Positions 27,445-37,014 are shown, numbered from the stretch's first letter. The stretch is 64,000 bases of DNA from Halomicrococcus gelatinilyticus (GCA_024227995.1 CP100465.1:1488001-1552000), one strand, 5' to 3'. The notes: generated by a model not told the origin, from the sequence alone. Translations and numbers: made by a program.

Positions 27445-28656
27445 ATGTTGGAATTCGCGGACGTCCTCGAGGCCCGGGAGCGGGTCGCCGAAACGTCCCG
27501 GCACACGCCGCTGGACTACTCCCACACGTTCTCGGAGATGACAGGGGCGACGGTCCACCTGAAGCTGGAGACGTTCCAGCGGACGGGGTCGTTCAAGATC
27601 CGTGGCGCGACCAACCGCATCGCGACGCTCTCGGAGGCGGAGAAGGCGGCCGGCGTCGTCACCGCCAGCGCGGGCAACCACGCCCAGGGCGTCGCACTCG
27701 CCGCGACGCGCGGCGGCGTCGACTCGAAGATCGTCATGCCCGACAACGCGCCCATCGCGAAGATCAAGGCGACGCGCGACTACGGCGCGGAGGTCGTCCT
27801 CGACGGCGAGGACTACAACGAGGCGCAAGCCCGCGCCCACGCCATCGAAGCGGAGGAAGGGCGCACCTACGTCCACGCGTTCGACGACCCGGCGGTGATG
27901 GCCGGCCAGGGCACCATCGGCCTGGAGATCCTCGACGACCTGCCCGAGGTCGACACCGTGGTCGTCCCCATCGGCGGCGGCGGCCTCATCAGCGGCATCG
28001 CCACCGCGCTGAAGGGCCGCGACCCCGACACGCGCGTCGTCGGCGTGCAGGCCGAAGGGGCGTCCAGCGTCGCCACCTCGCTCCAGAAGGGCGAGCGCCA
28101 CGAACTCGACAGCGTCGACACCGTCGCCGACGGCATCGCCACCCGGAGCGTCGGCGAACACACGTTCGACGTCATCCGCGAGCGCGTCGACGAGGTCGTC
28201 ACCGTCTCCGACTCGGAGATCGCCGTCGCGCTCACCCACCTGCTGGAGCGCGCCAAGACGCTCGTCGAGGGCGCGGGCGCGGTGGGCCTGGCCGCCACGC
28301 TCGGAGGGAAGTTCGACTACGACGACGACGAGGTCATCGTCCCGGTGCTCTCCGGTGGCAACATCGACATGAACACGCTCACGACGGTCATCATGCGCGG
28401 CCTCGTCCAGACCGGCCGGTACGTGAAACTCCGGACCGTGCTGATGGACCGGCCGGGCGCGCTGCGCGAACTTCTGGACGTCATCGCGGACGCGCAGGCG
28501 AACATCTACGCCATCCAGCACGACCGCACCTCCCGCGACATCGGCATGAACGACACCGAGGTCGAACTCGACCTGGAAACGCGCGGTCCCGACCACGTCG
28601 ACGAACTGCTCGCCGCGCTGCGCGACAGCGGGTTCGACGTCGAGGTGCTGGTCTGA
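27445..28656 (+). CDS. ilvA: Threonine ammonia-lyase
   Basis: PLP-dependent deamination of threonine to 2-oxobutanoate, starting isoleucine synthesis. The PLP Lys is in FQRTGSFKIRGATN, the phosphate loop is PIGGGGLISG, and SAGNHAQGVA is the usual substrate loop. Residues ~325-403 form an ACT regulatory domain (VLMDRPGALRELLDVI). 403 residues is the normal size for this biodegradative/regulated class. ridA follows 85 bp downstream, which fits: RidA clears the enamine/imine intermediates released by IlvA. Confidence 0.93.
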   Translation: MLEFADVLEARERVAETSRHTPLDYSHTFSEMTGATVHLKLETFQRTGSFKIRGATNRIATLSEAEKAAGVVTASAGNHAQGVALAATRGGVDSKIVMPDNAPIAKIKATRDYGAEVVLDGEDYNEAQARAHAIEAEEGRTYVHAFDDPAVMAGQGTIGLEILDDLPEVDTVVVPIGGGGLISGIATALKGRDPDTRVVGVQAEGASSVATSLQKGERHELDSVDTVADGIATRSVGEHTFDVIRERVDEVVTVSDSEIAVALTHLLERAKTLVEGAGAVGLAATLGGKFDYDDDEVIVPVLSGGNIDMNTLTTVIMRGLVQTGRYVKLRTVLMDRPGALRELLDVIADAQANIYAIQHDRTSRDIGMNDTEVELDLETRGPDHVDELLAALRDSGFDVEVLV

Positions 28657-28712
28657 GCCTGCTCGTCTTCTCCAGTTCACACGGGTTCGCCGTCGAATCG
28701 ACGTGACGTACG

Positions 28713-28718
28713 TTTAAG
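28713..28718 (+). promoter_or_regulatory. TATA box for ridA
   Basis: TTTAAG 29 bp before the ridA ATG. Confidence 0.5.
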
Positions 28719-28741
28719 TTCTACGGCGTCGACTCTCCGAT

Positions 28742-29118
<377 letters not shown>

Positions 29119-29122
<4 letters not shown>

Positions 29123-29313
29123 GCGTGAACGACCGCGTCAAGCACAGCCTCCTCTGGGGAGCCATCGGGACGCTCAGCTTCCTCGTGCTCCTGCAGGGGT
29201 ACGAACTGCTCGCTGACTACCGCTACGACCTCGCGGTGAAGTTCGGCGCGGCGCTCGTGGTCGCCGTCGGTTCGCCGGCGCTCGCCTACGTGGCCGACGG
29301 CGTCCTGCGATGA
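29119..29313 (+). CDS. Small two-segment membrane protein
   Basis: A 64-residue protein with two hydrophobic stretches (LLWGAIGTLSFLVLLQGYEL and VKFGAALVVAVGSPALAYVA). Starts with GTG overlapping the ridA stop (GTGA), so it is probably co-translated with ridA. Function unknown. Confidence 0.6.
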
Positions 29314-29323
29314 AAGGGAAGGG

Positions 29324-29329
29324 TTTAAA
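29324..29329 (+). promoter_or_regulatory. TATA box for tRNA-Ser
   Basis: TTTAAA 27-32 bp before the first base of the tRNA. Confidence 0.6.
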
Positions 29330-29355
29330 CACCGCTCGCGGTTACGAACGTGTGG

Positions 29356-29437
29356 GCCGGGATGGCCGAATGGCAAAGCGCACGCCTGGAAAGCGTGTCC
29401 CCGTTAGGGGTTCTGGGTTCAAATCCCAGTCCCGGCG
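29356..29437 (+). tRNA. tRNA-Ser (anticodon GGA)
   Basis: Cloverleaf is complete: acceptor stem GCCGGGA pairs with TCCCGGC, the anticodon arm CACGC-CTGGAAA-GCGTG contains anticodon GGA, a long class II variable arm (CCCC-GTTA-GGGG) is present, and the T arm is CTGGG-TTCAAAT-CCCAG. The discriminator is G, as for tRNA-Ser. CCA is not encoded. Decodes UCC/UCU. Confidence 0.97.
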
Positions 29438-29468
29438 TTCTTCGATTACTCGACCGGCGAGCGGTGCG

Positions 29469-29618
29469 TCACGCGTTCGCCGACGACGCCGCCGTCCCTA
29501 AACCGCCCGCGAGCACGGCGAACGGTTGCCCGCCAACGTAGATGATGGCCCCGGCGCCGATGCCGAGGGCGAGCAGGACGAACAGCGCGACCCACCAGAA
29601 CGGAACTGATTCGGCCAT
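29469..29618 (-). CDS. Small membrane protein downstream of the MinD-like gene
   Basis: A 49-residue protein (MAESVPFWWVALFVLLAL..., then IGAGAIIYVGGQPFAVLAGG) with one or two membrane segments, starting 42 bp after the MinD-like stop on the same strand. The composition is strongly hydrophobic with no charged residues in the membrane part. It may be co-transcribed with the MinD-like gene. Function unknown. Confidence 0.5.
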   Translation of the reverse strand: MAESVPFWWVALFVLLALGIGAGAIIYVGGQPFAVLAGGLGTAASSANA

Positions 29619-29660
29619 TTCTGGCAAAAGACGCGGCGCTCGAACAAACCGTTTCCGGCG

Positions 29661-31469
29661 TCAGCGGAACAGCGAGCCGATGCGACCGAACAGGCCGCCC
29701 TCGTCGTCGTCATCGTCCTCGTCGTCCGCCGGCCGTGCGCCGAAGTCGGACTGGCGGGACGGGTCGTCGCTGTCGAACGGAACGGCGTCGAGGTCGTCCT
29801 CCGTGTCCGCGTCCATGGCCGGGTCCGCGCCGCCTGCCTCCCAGGGTGCCTTCGCCGTGTCGTCGAGCGGTTGCTGCGACGGGTCGAGCGGGCCGTCCGC
29901 GTCGTCGGCGAGTTCGTCGTCGACCGCGCCGAGGTCGGGGGTCGACGTGTCGGGGTCGGTCGCAGGAGCGTCGTCGTGCGAGGGGTCTGGCGACGGCTGA
30001 CCGCCGGACGTCTCGTCGAGTCCGGACGGCGCGTCGGCGAGCGGGTCGCCCGCCGGTGCGTCGGTCGGGTCGTCGCTGGCGTCGCCCGCGAGCGGGTCCG
30101 CGGCGGGGGAACCGGCAGTCGGGTCGTCGGCGGTGGGGGAGTCGCCAGCCGAGGCGTCGGCGACCGGGTTCTCGTCGGTCGACTCCTCGACGCGGGTGTC
30201 GACCGACCCGGACAGCGGGTCCTTGGCGGGGTCGTCGACGAGCGGGTCGGCGCCGGCCGCGTCCGCGAGCGGGTCGTCCGTCGGCGAGTCGCGCGTCTCG
30301 TCGGAGAGTTCGTCGGCGAACGGGTCCTCGCCGAGGGAGTCGTCGGGGTCGTCGGCGAACGGGTCGGGCGCGTCGTCACCGGGCGCGTCGACGGGGGCGT
30401 CGGCCGCGCTGTCGGCGTCCGCGAGCGGGTCCTCCGCCGGAGCGTCGTTCGCGGGCGAGGAGTCGGCGACCTGCTCGTCGCTGGACGGACCGCCGGTCCG
30501 GTCGGCGGTCGCGTCGGTTCGCGAATCGGCCGGGGCGCGCTCGTCGCCGCTCCCGGACGGTTCGTCGGCCGTCCCGGACGGGTCGTCGGCCGCGTCGAAG
30601 TGGTCGCCGGTCGGCGTCTCCTCCGCCGCGTCGACGATGCGCTCGTCGATGAGGTCGTGGACGGGGTCGTCGTCGAAGTCGCCGGCCTCGACCGCCGGTT
30701 CGGCGTCGGCGAGGGGCGACCCGACGCCGCTCGTCGCCGATTCGTCGTCGCCAGCCTCGCGCGCGGACTCGCCGGCGAGCAGTTCGGCGAGTTCGCGGTA
30801 CGCCGCCGCGGCGGGAGCGTTCGGGGCGAAGGCCGCGAGCGGGCGACCGGCGTCGATGCCCATCGGGACCGTCTCGTCCTCCGGGACGACCGCGAGGATC
30901 TCGGTCTCCAGCGTCCCCTCCACGTCGTCGGCGTTCAGGATGTCGTTGCTACGCTGGGTGAGCACCGCGCCGCGGACGGTCCCGCCGACGTGCTCGGTCA
31001 GTTCGCCGCTCTTGGCGGTGTCGCGCACGGAGGCGACGTCCGGCGTGGTGACGAGCAGGACGGCGTCAGCGAGCGACAGCGGCAGCATCGTGTCGTAGCT
31101 GATGCCCGCGCCCGTGTCCAGCAGGACGAAGTCGTACTCCGCGCGGAGTTCGGCGACGACGCCCGGGAGGTTCTCCGTCTCGGACCTGGCGAACGCCTGG
31201 ATGTCGGTACTGCTCGGGAGGACGTCGATGTCGCCCGGCGCCTCGTAGATGGCCTCTGGGACGCCCGCCTCCCCCGCCAGCACGTCGTGGAGCGTCGCCC
31301 CCGTCATCTCGAAGTCGAGGAAGCCGGCGATGTTCGCCATCCCGAGGTCGGTGTCGACGACGACCACGTCGTTGCCCGCCTCGGCGAGCATCGCCCCGAG
31401 ATTGATGGCGGTGGTCGTCTTTCCCACACCGCCCTTCCCGCTCGCGACGGTGTACACTTGCCCGGTCAT
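29661..31469 (-). CDS. MinD-family ATPase with long acidic tail (MinD4-like)
   Basis: A 602-residue protein. Residues 1-~235 form a canonical MinD/ParA ATPase: deviant Walker A SGKGGVGKTTTAINL, Walker A' VVVVDTDLGMAN, Walker B FVLLDTGAGIS. Residues ~240-600 are a low-complexity acidic tail in which motifs like DPLAD, DPFAD and DPSG recur (over a dozen times). The last residues are GGLFGRIGSLFR, a short amphipathic end that might anchor to the membrane. Haloferax MinD4, which oscillates and positions the chemosensory arrays and archaella, also has a long C-terminal extension; equivalence is an inference. A TATA box (31501-31507) lies ~30 bp from the start. Confidence 0.75.
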   Translation of the reverse strand: MTGQVYTVASGKGGVGKTTTAINLGAMLAEAGNDVVVVDTDLGMANIAGFLDFEMTGATLHDVLAGEAGVPEAIYEAPGDIDVLPSSTDIQAFARSETENLPGVVAELRAEYDFVLLDTGAGISYDTMLPLSLADAVLLVTTPDVASVRDTAKSGELTEHVGGTVRGAVLTQRSNDILNADDVEGTLETEILAVVPEDETVPMGIDAGRPLAAFAPNAPAAAAYRELAELLAGESAREAGDDESATSGVGSPLADAEPAVEAGDFDDDPVHDLIDERIVDAAEETPTGDHFDAADDPSGTADEPSGSGDERAPADSRTDATADRTGGPSSDEQVADSSPANDAPAEDPLADADSAADAPVDAPGDDAPDPFADDPDDSLGEDPFADELSDETRDSPTDDPLADAAGADPLVDDPAKDPLSGSVDTRVEESTDENPVADASAGDSPTADDPTAGSPAADPLAGDASDDPTDAPAGDPLADAPSGLDETSGGQPSPDPSHDDAPATDPDTSTPDLGAVDDELADDADGPLDPSQQPLDDTAKAPWEAGGADPAMDADTEDDLDAVPFDSDDPSRQSDFGARPADDEDDDDDEGGLFGRIGSLFR

Positions 31470-31500
31470 GTTCGTTACTTCGAACCCAACGACGACACGT

Positions 31501-31507
31501 ATATAAA
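31501..31507 (-). promoter_or_regulatory. TATA box for MinD-like gene
   Basis: Complement reads TTTATAT, 32 bp before the ATG at 31469. Confidence 0.6.
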
Positions 31508-31660
31508 GTTAGTCCGTCCGTGGAGGGGAGGCGGCGAGATTTGCGCCGAGACGCGACGGAACGGACGAGTTCGGTCGCGGAGCGACGTCGCCGGAGCGCG
31601 GACGCGACGCTGCGCTGGCGAGAATGGTCGGGAGCGTCGACAGGAGCAGGAGGACGCCGA

Positions 31661-32644
31661 TCAGCCGTCGAGCAGCGAGCCGGTCGCGTCTGCCAGGTGC
31701 GCGAGCAGCGCCTTCTGGACGTGGAGGCGGTTCTCGGCCTGCTGCCAGGCGAGCGAGCGGTCGCTCTCCAGCACCTCGCCGGTGATCTCCTCGCCGCGGT
31801 GGGCGGGGAGGCAGTGCATCGCCGCCGCGTCGGGGGCGTGGTCGAGCAGGTCGGCGTTCAGCTGGAACCCCTCGAAGGCCGCCAGCTTCTCCTCGCGCTC
31901 GTCCTCCTCACCCATGCTGATCCAGACGTCGGTGTAGACGGCGTCGGCGCCCTCGACCGCCGACGCGGGGTCGTGGACGACCGTCGGGGCGGGGCCGCGC
32001 TCGGCGGCGCGGTCGAGCGCGTCCGCGGCGGGTTCGTATCCCTCCGGCGTCGCCATCGTGACGTCGACGCCCATCGTCGCCGCGGCGACGGCGAACGACG
32101 TGGCGACGTTGTTGCCGTCGCCGACCCAGGTGACCGAGAGGTCGTCGAGGTCGCCGAACGCCTGGCGGAGCGAGAGCAGGTCGGCGAGCGCCTGGCAGGG
32201 GTGGGCGGCGTCCGAGAGGGCGTTGATGACCGGGACCGACGCGTGCTCGGCCATGGTCTCCAGCGCGCCGTGGTCGAACACCCGTGCGACGACGAAGTCG
32301 TTGTAGCTCGACAGCACGCGGGCGGTGTCCGAGACGGGTTCGCCGCGGTCGAGGTGGGTGTCGTTCGGACCGAGGAAGACGGCGTGGCCGCCGAGGTGGG
32401 TCATCCCCGTCTCGAAGGAGACGCGCGTCCGGGTGCTCGGCTTCTCGAACAGCATCGCCATCGTCGACTCCGGCAGCACCGCGTGGGGTTCGCCCTCGTC
32501 GACCGCTCGTTCGAGCACTCGTGCGACGTCGAGGACGACCTCGATGTCGTCCTCGCTCAGGTCGTCGACGGTCAGGACGTGCTGTGGCGCGTCGTCGGTC
32601 TGCGGCCGCGTGGTCGATGTCATGGCGTGGTCTTTCGTGGTCAT
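31661..32644 (-). CDS. argF: Ornithine carbamoyltransferase
   Basis: Transfers the carbamoyl group to ornithine, giving citrulline. The 327-residue protein has the carbamoyl phosphate motif EKPSTRTRVSF and the ornithine loop MHCLPAHRGEEI. It is the last gene of the arg operon, overlapping argE by ATGA. An internal Met at residue 8 is an alternative start. Confidence 0.94.
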   Translation of the reverse strand: MTTKDHAMTSTTRPQTDDAPQHVLTVDDLSEDDIEVVLDVARVLERAVDEGEPHAVLPESTMAMLFEKPSTRTRVSFETGMTHLGGHAVFLGPNDTHLDRGEPVSDTARVLSSYNDFVVARVFDHGALETMAEHASVPVINALSDAAHPCQALADLLSLRQAFGDLDDLSVTWVGDGNNVATSFAVAAATMGVDVTMATPEGYEPAADALDRAAERGPAPTVVHDPASAVEGADAVYTDVWISMGEEDEREEKLAAFEGFQLNADLLDHAPDAAAMHCLPAHRGEEITGEVLESDRSLAWQQAENRLHVQKALLAHLADATGSLLDG

Positions 32645-33750
32645 TCGTCGTCCTCCAGGCAGGTCGTTGCGACCCGTTCGAGCACCGCGATGGCGCGGTC
32701 GTACTCGGACAGGGCGAGGCGTTCGTCGGGCGCGTGGTCGAGCGCGGAGTCGCCGGGACCGTACGTGGCGACGGGGCAGTCCCAGGCGTCGGCGTAGAGA
32801 TTGGCGTCGCTCGTCCCCGTCTTCCGGAGCAGCCCCGGGTCGCCGTCCTCGGCGCGGATGGCGACGCGGAAGGCCCGCGCGAGGTCCGTCCGGGGGCTGG
32901 ACAGCGTCGGCGGCAGGGGGTCACCCCACGAGATGCTGCCGGCGTCGAGGTGCTCCTCGGCCGTCGCGCGTATCTCCCCGGCGGTCGTCCCCGGCGGGAT
33001 GCGGAACTGCACGTCGACGGTCGCCGTCGTCGCGAAGCCGTCCTCGGTGAGGCCGCCGTCGAAGGAGACGGGCTTCACCGTCACCGACTCGAAGACGGCC
33101 CCCTCGTCGGGGGCGGCGAACGCCGCCTTCACGTCCGCGAGCCACGCCGTCGCCAGTTCGACGGCGTTGGGGTCGGGCCGCGAGGAGTGGACGGAGTCGA
33201 CGTCGACCGCGTAGGTGCCCGCGAGGTAACCGCGGTAGCCGAGCGCCAGAGCGTCCCAGCCGCTGGGTTCGCCGTTGACGACGGCGTCGGGTTCCGCGCG
33301 GTCCTCGACGAGGAAGTGTGCGCCGCGGGAGGTGGTCTCCTCGCCGACGACGCCGGCGAAGCTGGCTCCCGTCTCGACGGCCGCGACGGCCATCGCTGCG
33401 AGCGGCCCCTTGGCGTCGACGCTGCCGCGCCCCCAGAGCACCTCGGCGGTGTCGCCGTCGTAGTCCGTCTCCGAGACGTCGGCCTCCTCGACGCGGACCG
33501 GAATCTCGCCGGGGACGGTGTCGACGTGGGACGTGAGCAGCACGCCGTCGTCGCCGGGCGCGCGGACGTTGCCGACGTCGTCGAGCCAGACCTCGCGGCC
33601 GTGGGACTCGAAGAAGTCGACGAGGCGCTCGGCGCACGCCCGCTCGTCGCCGGAGACCGACGGCGTGTCGACCAGGTCGACGAGCAGGTCGCGGGCGGCC
33701 GCCGAAGTGACGTCCACGGCGCTCTTCGTCGCCGCGTCGCTGGCGCTCAT
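32641..33750 (-). CDS. argE: [LysW]-ornithine/lysine hydrolase (ArgE/LysK type)
   Basis: Releases ornithine from the LysW carrier protein. It is a 369-residue M20-family metallopeptidase with zinc-binding LLTSHVDTVPGE and GRGSVDAKGPLAAMA, and GVVGEETTSRGAHFL with the catalytic Glu. Its place directly after argD and before argF fixes the role as the last carrier step in arginine formation. Overlaps both neighbours by 4 bp, so translation is coupled. Confidence 0.9.
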   Translation of the reverse strand: MSASDAATKSAVDVTSAAARDLLVDLVDTPSVSGDERACAERLVDFFESHGREVWLDDVGNVRAPGDDGVLLTSHVDTVPGEIPVRVEEADVSETDYDGDTAEVLWGRGSVDAKGPLAAMAVAAVETGASFAGVVGEETTSRGAHFLVEDRAEPDAVVNGEPSGWDALALGYRGYLAGTYAVDVDSVHSSRPDPNAVELATAWLADVKAAFAAPDEGAVFESVTVKPVSFDGGLTEDGFATTATVDVQFRIPPGTTAGEIRATAEEHLDAGSISWGDPLPPTLSSPRTDLARAFRVAIRAEDGDPGLLRKTGTSDANLYADAWDCPVATYGPGDSALDHAPDERLALSEYDRAIAVLERVATTCLEDDE

Positions 33751-34880
33751 CCGCCACCTCCCAGCACGTCGGTCAGCGCGTCGACCACCCTGTCGACGTG
33801 TTCGCGCTCGACAGTGAGCGGCGGGAGGAAGCGCAGCGTCGTCCGGCCGGCCGGCAGCGCGAGCACCTGGTGGTCGAGCGCGAGCTGCTTCAGCACGTGG
33901 TTCGCGCCGCGTTTCACCTCGACGCCGACCATGAGGCCCTCGCCGCGGACCTCGCGCGCCGACAGGTCGGCCGCGCGCAGTTCCGACCGGAAGTACGCGC
34001 CCAGTTCCGCGGCGTGCGCGGGGAGGTCCTCCTCGACGAGGACGGACAGCGTCGCCTCGGCGGCGGCGCTGACGACCGGCCCGCCACTGAACGTCGACCC
34101 GTGCGGGCCGGCGTCCTCGGCGATCCAGTCGGCGACCAGCGTCGCGCCCATCGGAAGGCCGCTCGCCAGCCCCTTCGCGGTCGTCAGCACGTCCGGGACG
34201 ACGCCGGCGGACTCGCAGGCCCACAGGCTCCCCGTCCGGCCGAGCCCGGTCTGTATCTCGTCGAGGACGAAGGCAGCGCCCGCGTCGGCGGTCACCTCGC
34301 GGGCCGCCTGGAGGTAGCCCTCCGGCGCGGGGTGGATGCCGCCCTCGCCCTGCACGGGTTCGAGGACGAGCGCCGCGGTCTCCTCGTCGACGGCCTCGGT
34401 GAGCGCGTCCTCGTCGCCGTACGCGACGAACTCCACGTCGTCGACGAGCGGTTCGAACGGCTTGCGGTACTTCGACTTCCACGTCGCCGACAGCGCGCCC
34501 ATGGTGCGCCCGTGGAACCCGCGCTTGGCGGCGACGACCTTCGAGCGCCCGGTGGCGCTCCGGGCGAACTTCAGCGCCGCCTCGTTCGCCTCGGTGCCGG
34601 AGTTGCAGAGCCAGACGTTGTCGACGTCGCCGGGCGCGACGGCGGCCAGCTTCTCGTAGACGGCGTCGCGCGCGCCGTTGCCGTAGGACGCCTGGACGTA
34701 CAGCAGGTCGGCGGCCTGCTCCTGCACCGCCGCAACGACCTCGGGGTGGCAGTGGCCGACCGGCGTCACCGCGTAGCTCGCGCCGAAGTCGAGGTACTCG
34801 GTGCCGGCGTCGTCGTAGACGTACGGCCCCTCGCCGCGCTCGATCTGGATGGGCTTCTCGGAGAAGACGAATCCGCTCAC
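33747..34880 (-). CDS. argD: [LysW]-glutamate semialdehyde transaminase (ArgD/LysJ type)
   Basis: PLP-dependent class III aminotransferase of 377 residues that turns carrier-bound glutamate semialdehyde into carrier-bound ornithine. The Schiff-base Lys is in TTAKGLASGLPMGA, the phosphate region FVLDEIQTGLGR and the aromatic segment NSGTEANEAALKFA are all as in ArgD. It overlaps argB and argE by 4 bp. Confidence 0.92.
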   Translation of the reverse strand: MSGFVFSEKPIQIERGEGPYVYDDAGTEYLDFGASYAVTPVGHCHPEVVAAVQEQAADLLYVQASYGNGARDAVYEKLAAVAPGDVDNVWLCNSGTEANEAALKFARSATGRSKVVAAKRGFHGRTMGALSATWKSKYRKPFEPLVDDVEFVAYGDEDALTEAVDEETAALVLEPVQGEGGIHPAPEGYLQAAREVTADAGAAFVLDEIQTGLGRTGSLWACESAGVVPDVLTTAKGLASGLPMGATLVADWIAEDAGPHGSTFSGGPVVSAAAEATLSVLVEEDLPAHAAELGAYFRSELRAADLSAREVRGEGLMVGVEVKRGANHVLKQLALDHQVLALPAGRTTLRFLPPLTVEREHVDRVVDALTDVLGGGG

Positions 34881-35941
34881 GGCGCGTCACCCCCGAGCGC
34901 GCCCGGTTCGAAGTGCGTGCCGTGGCCGTCGTACGCCGCGGTCACCGGGTCGCGGTTGTTCGCGTCGGCGACGACGACGGACGCGGCACCGCCGGACAGC
35001 GCCTCGGTCGCCGCCATCACCTTCTTCGTCATGAACCCCTCGGCGGCGTCCTCGACGGCCGCCATCTCGGCGGGCGTCGTCACCCGCTCGACGAGCGTCG
35101 ACTCGTCGTCGGGGTCCTCGAGGACGCCGGGCACGTCGGTCAGGACGACCAGGTCCGCGCCGAGTGCGCCGGCCACCGCGGCCGCGGCCCGGTCGGCGTC
35201 GGCGTTGACGGGGAGCACGTCCCCGTCGTCGTCGGCCAGCATCGGCACCGTCACGACCGGCGTGTAGCCCGCGTCCAGCAGGACGCCGAGCAGGTCGTCG
35301 TTCACGTCGGTTATCTTGCCGGAGTGGTCGCCGCGGCGGATCTTCTTCCGGCCGTCCTCGACGACCCTGACGGCGGACTTGCGCGGCCCCGTCAGGAGGC
35401 CGCCGTCGACGCCCGAGAGACCGACCGCGCGGACGCCCTCGTCCTGGAGCGCGGCCGTCAGGTCGGTGTTGAGCTTGCCGGGCAGCACCATCTCGAAGAC
35501 GTCCATCGTCGTCTCGTCGGTGAACCGGCCGACGACGCCGCCGGGCGTCTCGACGTACTCCGGGTCCTCGCCGAGGGCCTCGAGGTGGTCGTCGACCGCG
35601 GTCGACCCGCCGTGGACGACCACGACGTCCTTGCCGGTCGCGGTCAGGTGTGCCACGTCGGCCAGCGCGCCGGCGGGGTCGACCGCCCGCGCGCCGCCGA
35701 TCTTCACCACGATTGGCGCGTCGTCGGCGTCGTCGTCGACGACCTCTCCGCCGTCAGCGTAGAGCAGGTCGCTGGCGGCCTCCTCGCCGTCGGCGAAGAG
35801 TCGGTCGCTGGCGGCCTCCTCGCCGTCGGCGAAGAGTCGGTCGCTGGCGGCCTCCTCGCCGTCAGCGTAGAGCAGGTCGTCGGCGACCGTCTCGCCGCCG
35901 GCGTCGATGAGGTCCTCGTGGGAGGGCGAGTCGTCGGTCAT
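34877..35941 (-). CDS. argB: [LysW]-glutamate kinase with repeated N-terminal extension
   Basis: Phosphorylates the side chain of LysW-bound glutamate. The kinase proper begins about residue 64 with APIVVKIGGARAVDPAG, followed by VVVVHGGSTAVDDHLE, LSGVDGGLLTG and VNADADRAAAAVAGAL. It is preceded by ~60 acidic residues containing a four-fold 12-residue repeat of the form AAS-DRLFADGEE. The ATG at 35941 overlaps the argC stop (ATGA), which argues that the extension is really translated. Kinases of this family normally start near the IGG motif, so the extension is unusual; it could affect binding of the negatively charged LysW. Confidence 0.9.
   Translation of the reverse strand: MTDDSPSHEDLIDAGGETVADDLLYADGEEAASDRLFADGEEAASDRLFADGEEAASDLLYADGGEVVDDDADDAPIVVKIGGARAVDPAGALADVAHLTATGKDVVVVHGGSTAVDDHLEALGEDPEYVETPGGVVGRFTDETTMDVFEMVLPGKLNTDLTAALQDEGVRAVGLSGVDGGLLTGPRKSAVRVVEDGRKKIRRGDHSGKITDVNDDLLGVLLDAGYTPVVTVPMLADDDGDVLPVNADADRAAAAVAGALGADLVVLTDVPGVLEDPDDESTLVERVTTPAEMAAVEDAAEGFMTKKVMAATEALSGGAASVVVADANNRDPVTAAYDGHGTHFEPGALGGDAP
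35758..35889. repeat. 36-bp in-frame tandem repeats inside argB
   Basis: About four copies of a 36-bp unit (one begins TCGGTCGCTGGCGGCCTCCT) encode the repeated segment of the ArgB N-terminal extension. The two central copies are essentially identical; the outer copies differ slightly. The period of 36 bp preserves the reading frame, so copy number may vary between strains. Confidence 0.9.
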
Positions 35942-37014
35942 GGGCTTCCCACCGGGTGGAGACCCGAGAACTCCAGGCCGGCCGTCTCCTCCAGGCCGAG
36001 CGCGACGTTGGCGGCGTGGACCGCCTGCCCGGCCGAGCCCTTCATCAGGTTGTCGATGGCGCTGAACACGACCACGCGCTCGTTGCCGGGGTCGAGTTCG
36101 AACCCGACCTCGGCGTTGTTCGTGCCGGCGACCGCCTTCGGTTCGGGGTAGCGGTAGACGCCGCTGCCGCCCGCGACGAGGCGGACGAACGGTTCGTCCT
36201 CGTACGCCTCGCGGTACGCCGTCCAGAGGTCGCCCTTCGAGACGGGCGAGTCGGGGAAGACGTGGCTCGTCGCGGACGCGCCGCGGACCATGTCCACCGC
36301 GTGTGCGGTGAACGAGACCGACGTGTCGAGGATGGCCTCGATCTCGGCCTCGTGGCGGTGGCCGGTCGGCGCGTACGGGCGGACGACGCCCGAGCGCTCG
36401 GCGTGGCTGGACGCCTTGCTCGCGCTCGCGCCGCCCTCCGAGGAGCCGACCTTCACGTCGACGACGACCTGTTCGCCGCCGTCGAGGACGCCCGCGTCGA
36501 ACAGCGGCGCCAGGCCGAGGATGGCGGCGGTGGCGTTGCAACCGCCGGCCGCTATCAGGTCGGCGCTGGGCAGGTCCTCGCGGAACAGCTCCGGCAGCGC
36601 GTAGACGGCGTCGTCGAGGTACTCGGGGCAGACGTGCCCGTCGTACCACTCGTCGTACTCCGCCTCGGTGTCGAGGCGGAAGTCCGCGCTCAGGTCGACC
36701 ACGGTGTCGGCGGCCGCCTGGAACGCGTCGACCTGCTCCATCGAGACGCCGTGGGGCGTCGCGGCGAACAGCACGTCGACGGACTCCAGGTCGCCGGGGT
36801 CGGAAAAGCGCAGGCCCGCGCCGCGGAGGTTCGGGTGGACCGACCCGACCGTCTTGTTCGCGTACTCGCGGCTGGTCGCCTGCGCCACGTCGACGTTCGG
36901 GTGGCCGACGAGCAGGCGGAGCAGTTCCCCGCCAGTGAAGCCGCTCGCACCGACGACGCCCGCGGTAAGCGTCTCGGCGTCCGCCGCCTCGTCGTGGTCG
37001 GTAGCGGTGGCCAT
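35938..37014 (-). CDS. argC: [LysW]-glutamyl phosphate reductase
   Basis: NADPH-dependent reduction of the carrier-bound acyl phosphate to the semialdehyde. 358 residues with GVVGASGFTGGELLRLL (dinucleotide loop), catalytic Cys in AAGGCNATAAILGL and ERSGVVRPYAPTGHRHEAE. It overlaps argX (TGATG, 1 bp) upstream and argB downstream. Confidence 0.93.
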   Translation of the reverse strand: MATATDHDEAADAETLTAGVVGASGFTGGELLRLLVGHPNVDVAQATSREYANKTVGSVHPNLRGAGLRFSDPGDLESVDVLFAATPHGVSMEQVDAFQAAADTVVDLSADFRLDTEAEYDEWYDGHVCPEYLDDAVYALPELFREDLPSADLIAAGGCNATAAILGLAPLFDAGVLDGGEQVVVDVKVGSSEGGASASKASSHAERSGVVRPYAPTGHRHEAEIEAILDTSVSFTAHAVDMVRGASATSHVFPDSPVSKGDLWTAYREAYEDEPFVRLVAGGSGVYRYPEPKAVAGTNNAEVGFELDPGNERVVVFSAIDNLMKGSAGQAVHAANVALGLEETAGLEFSGLHPVGSP

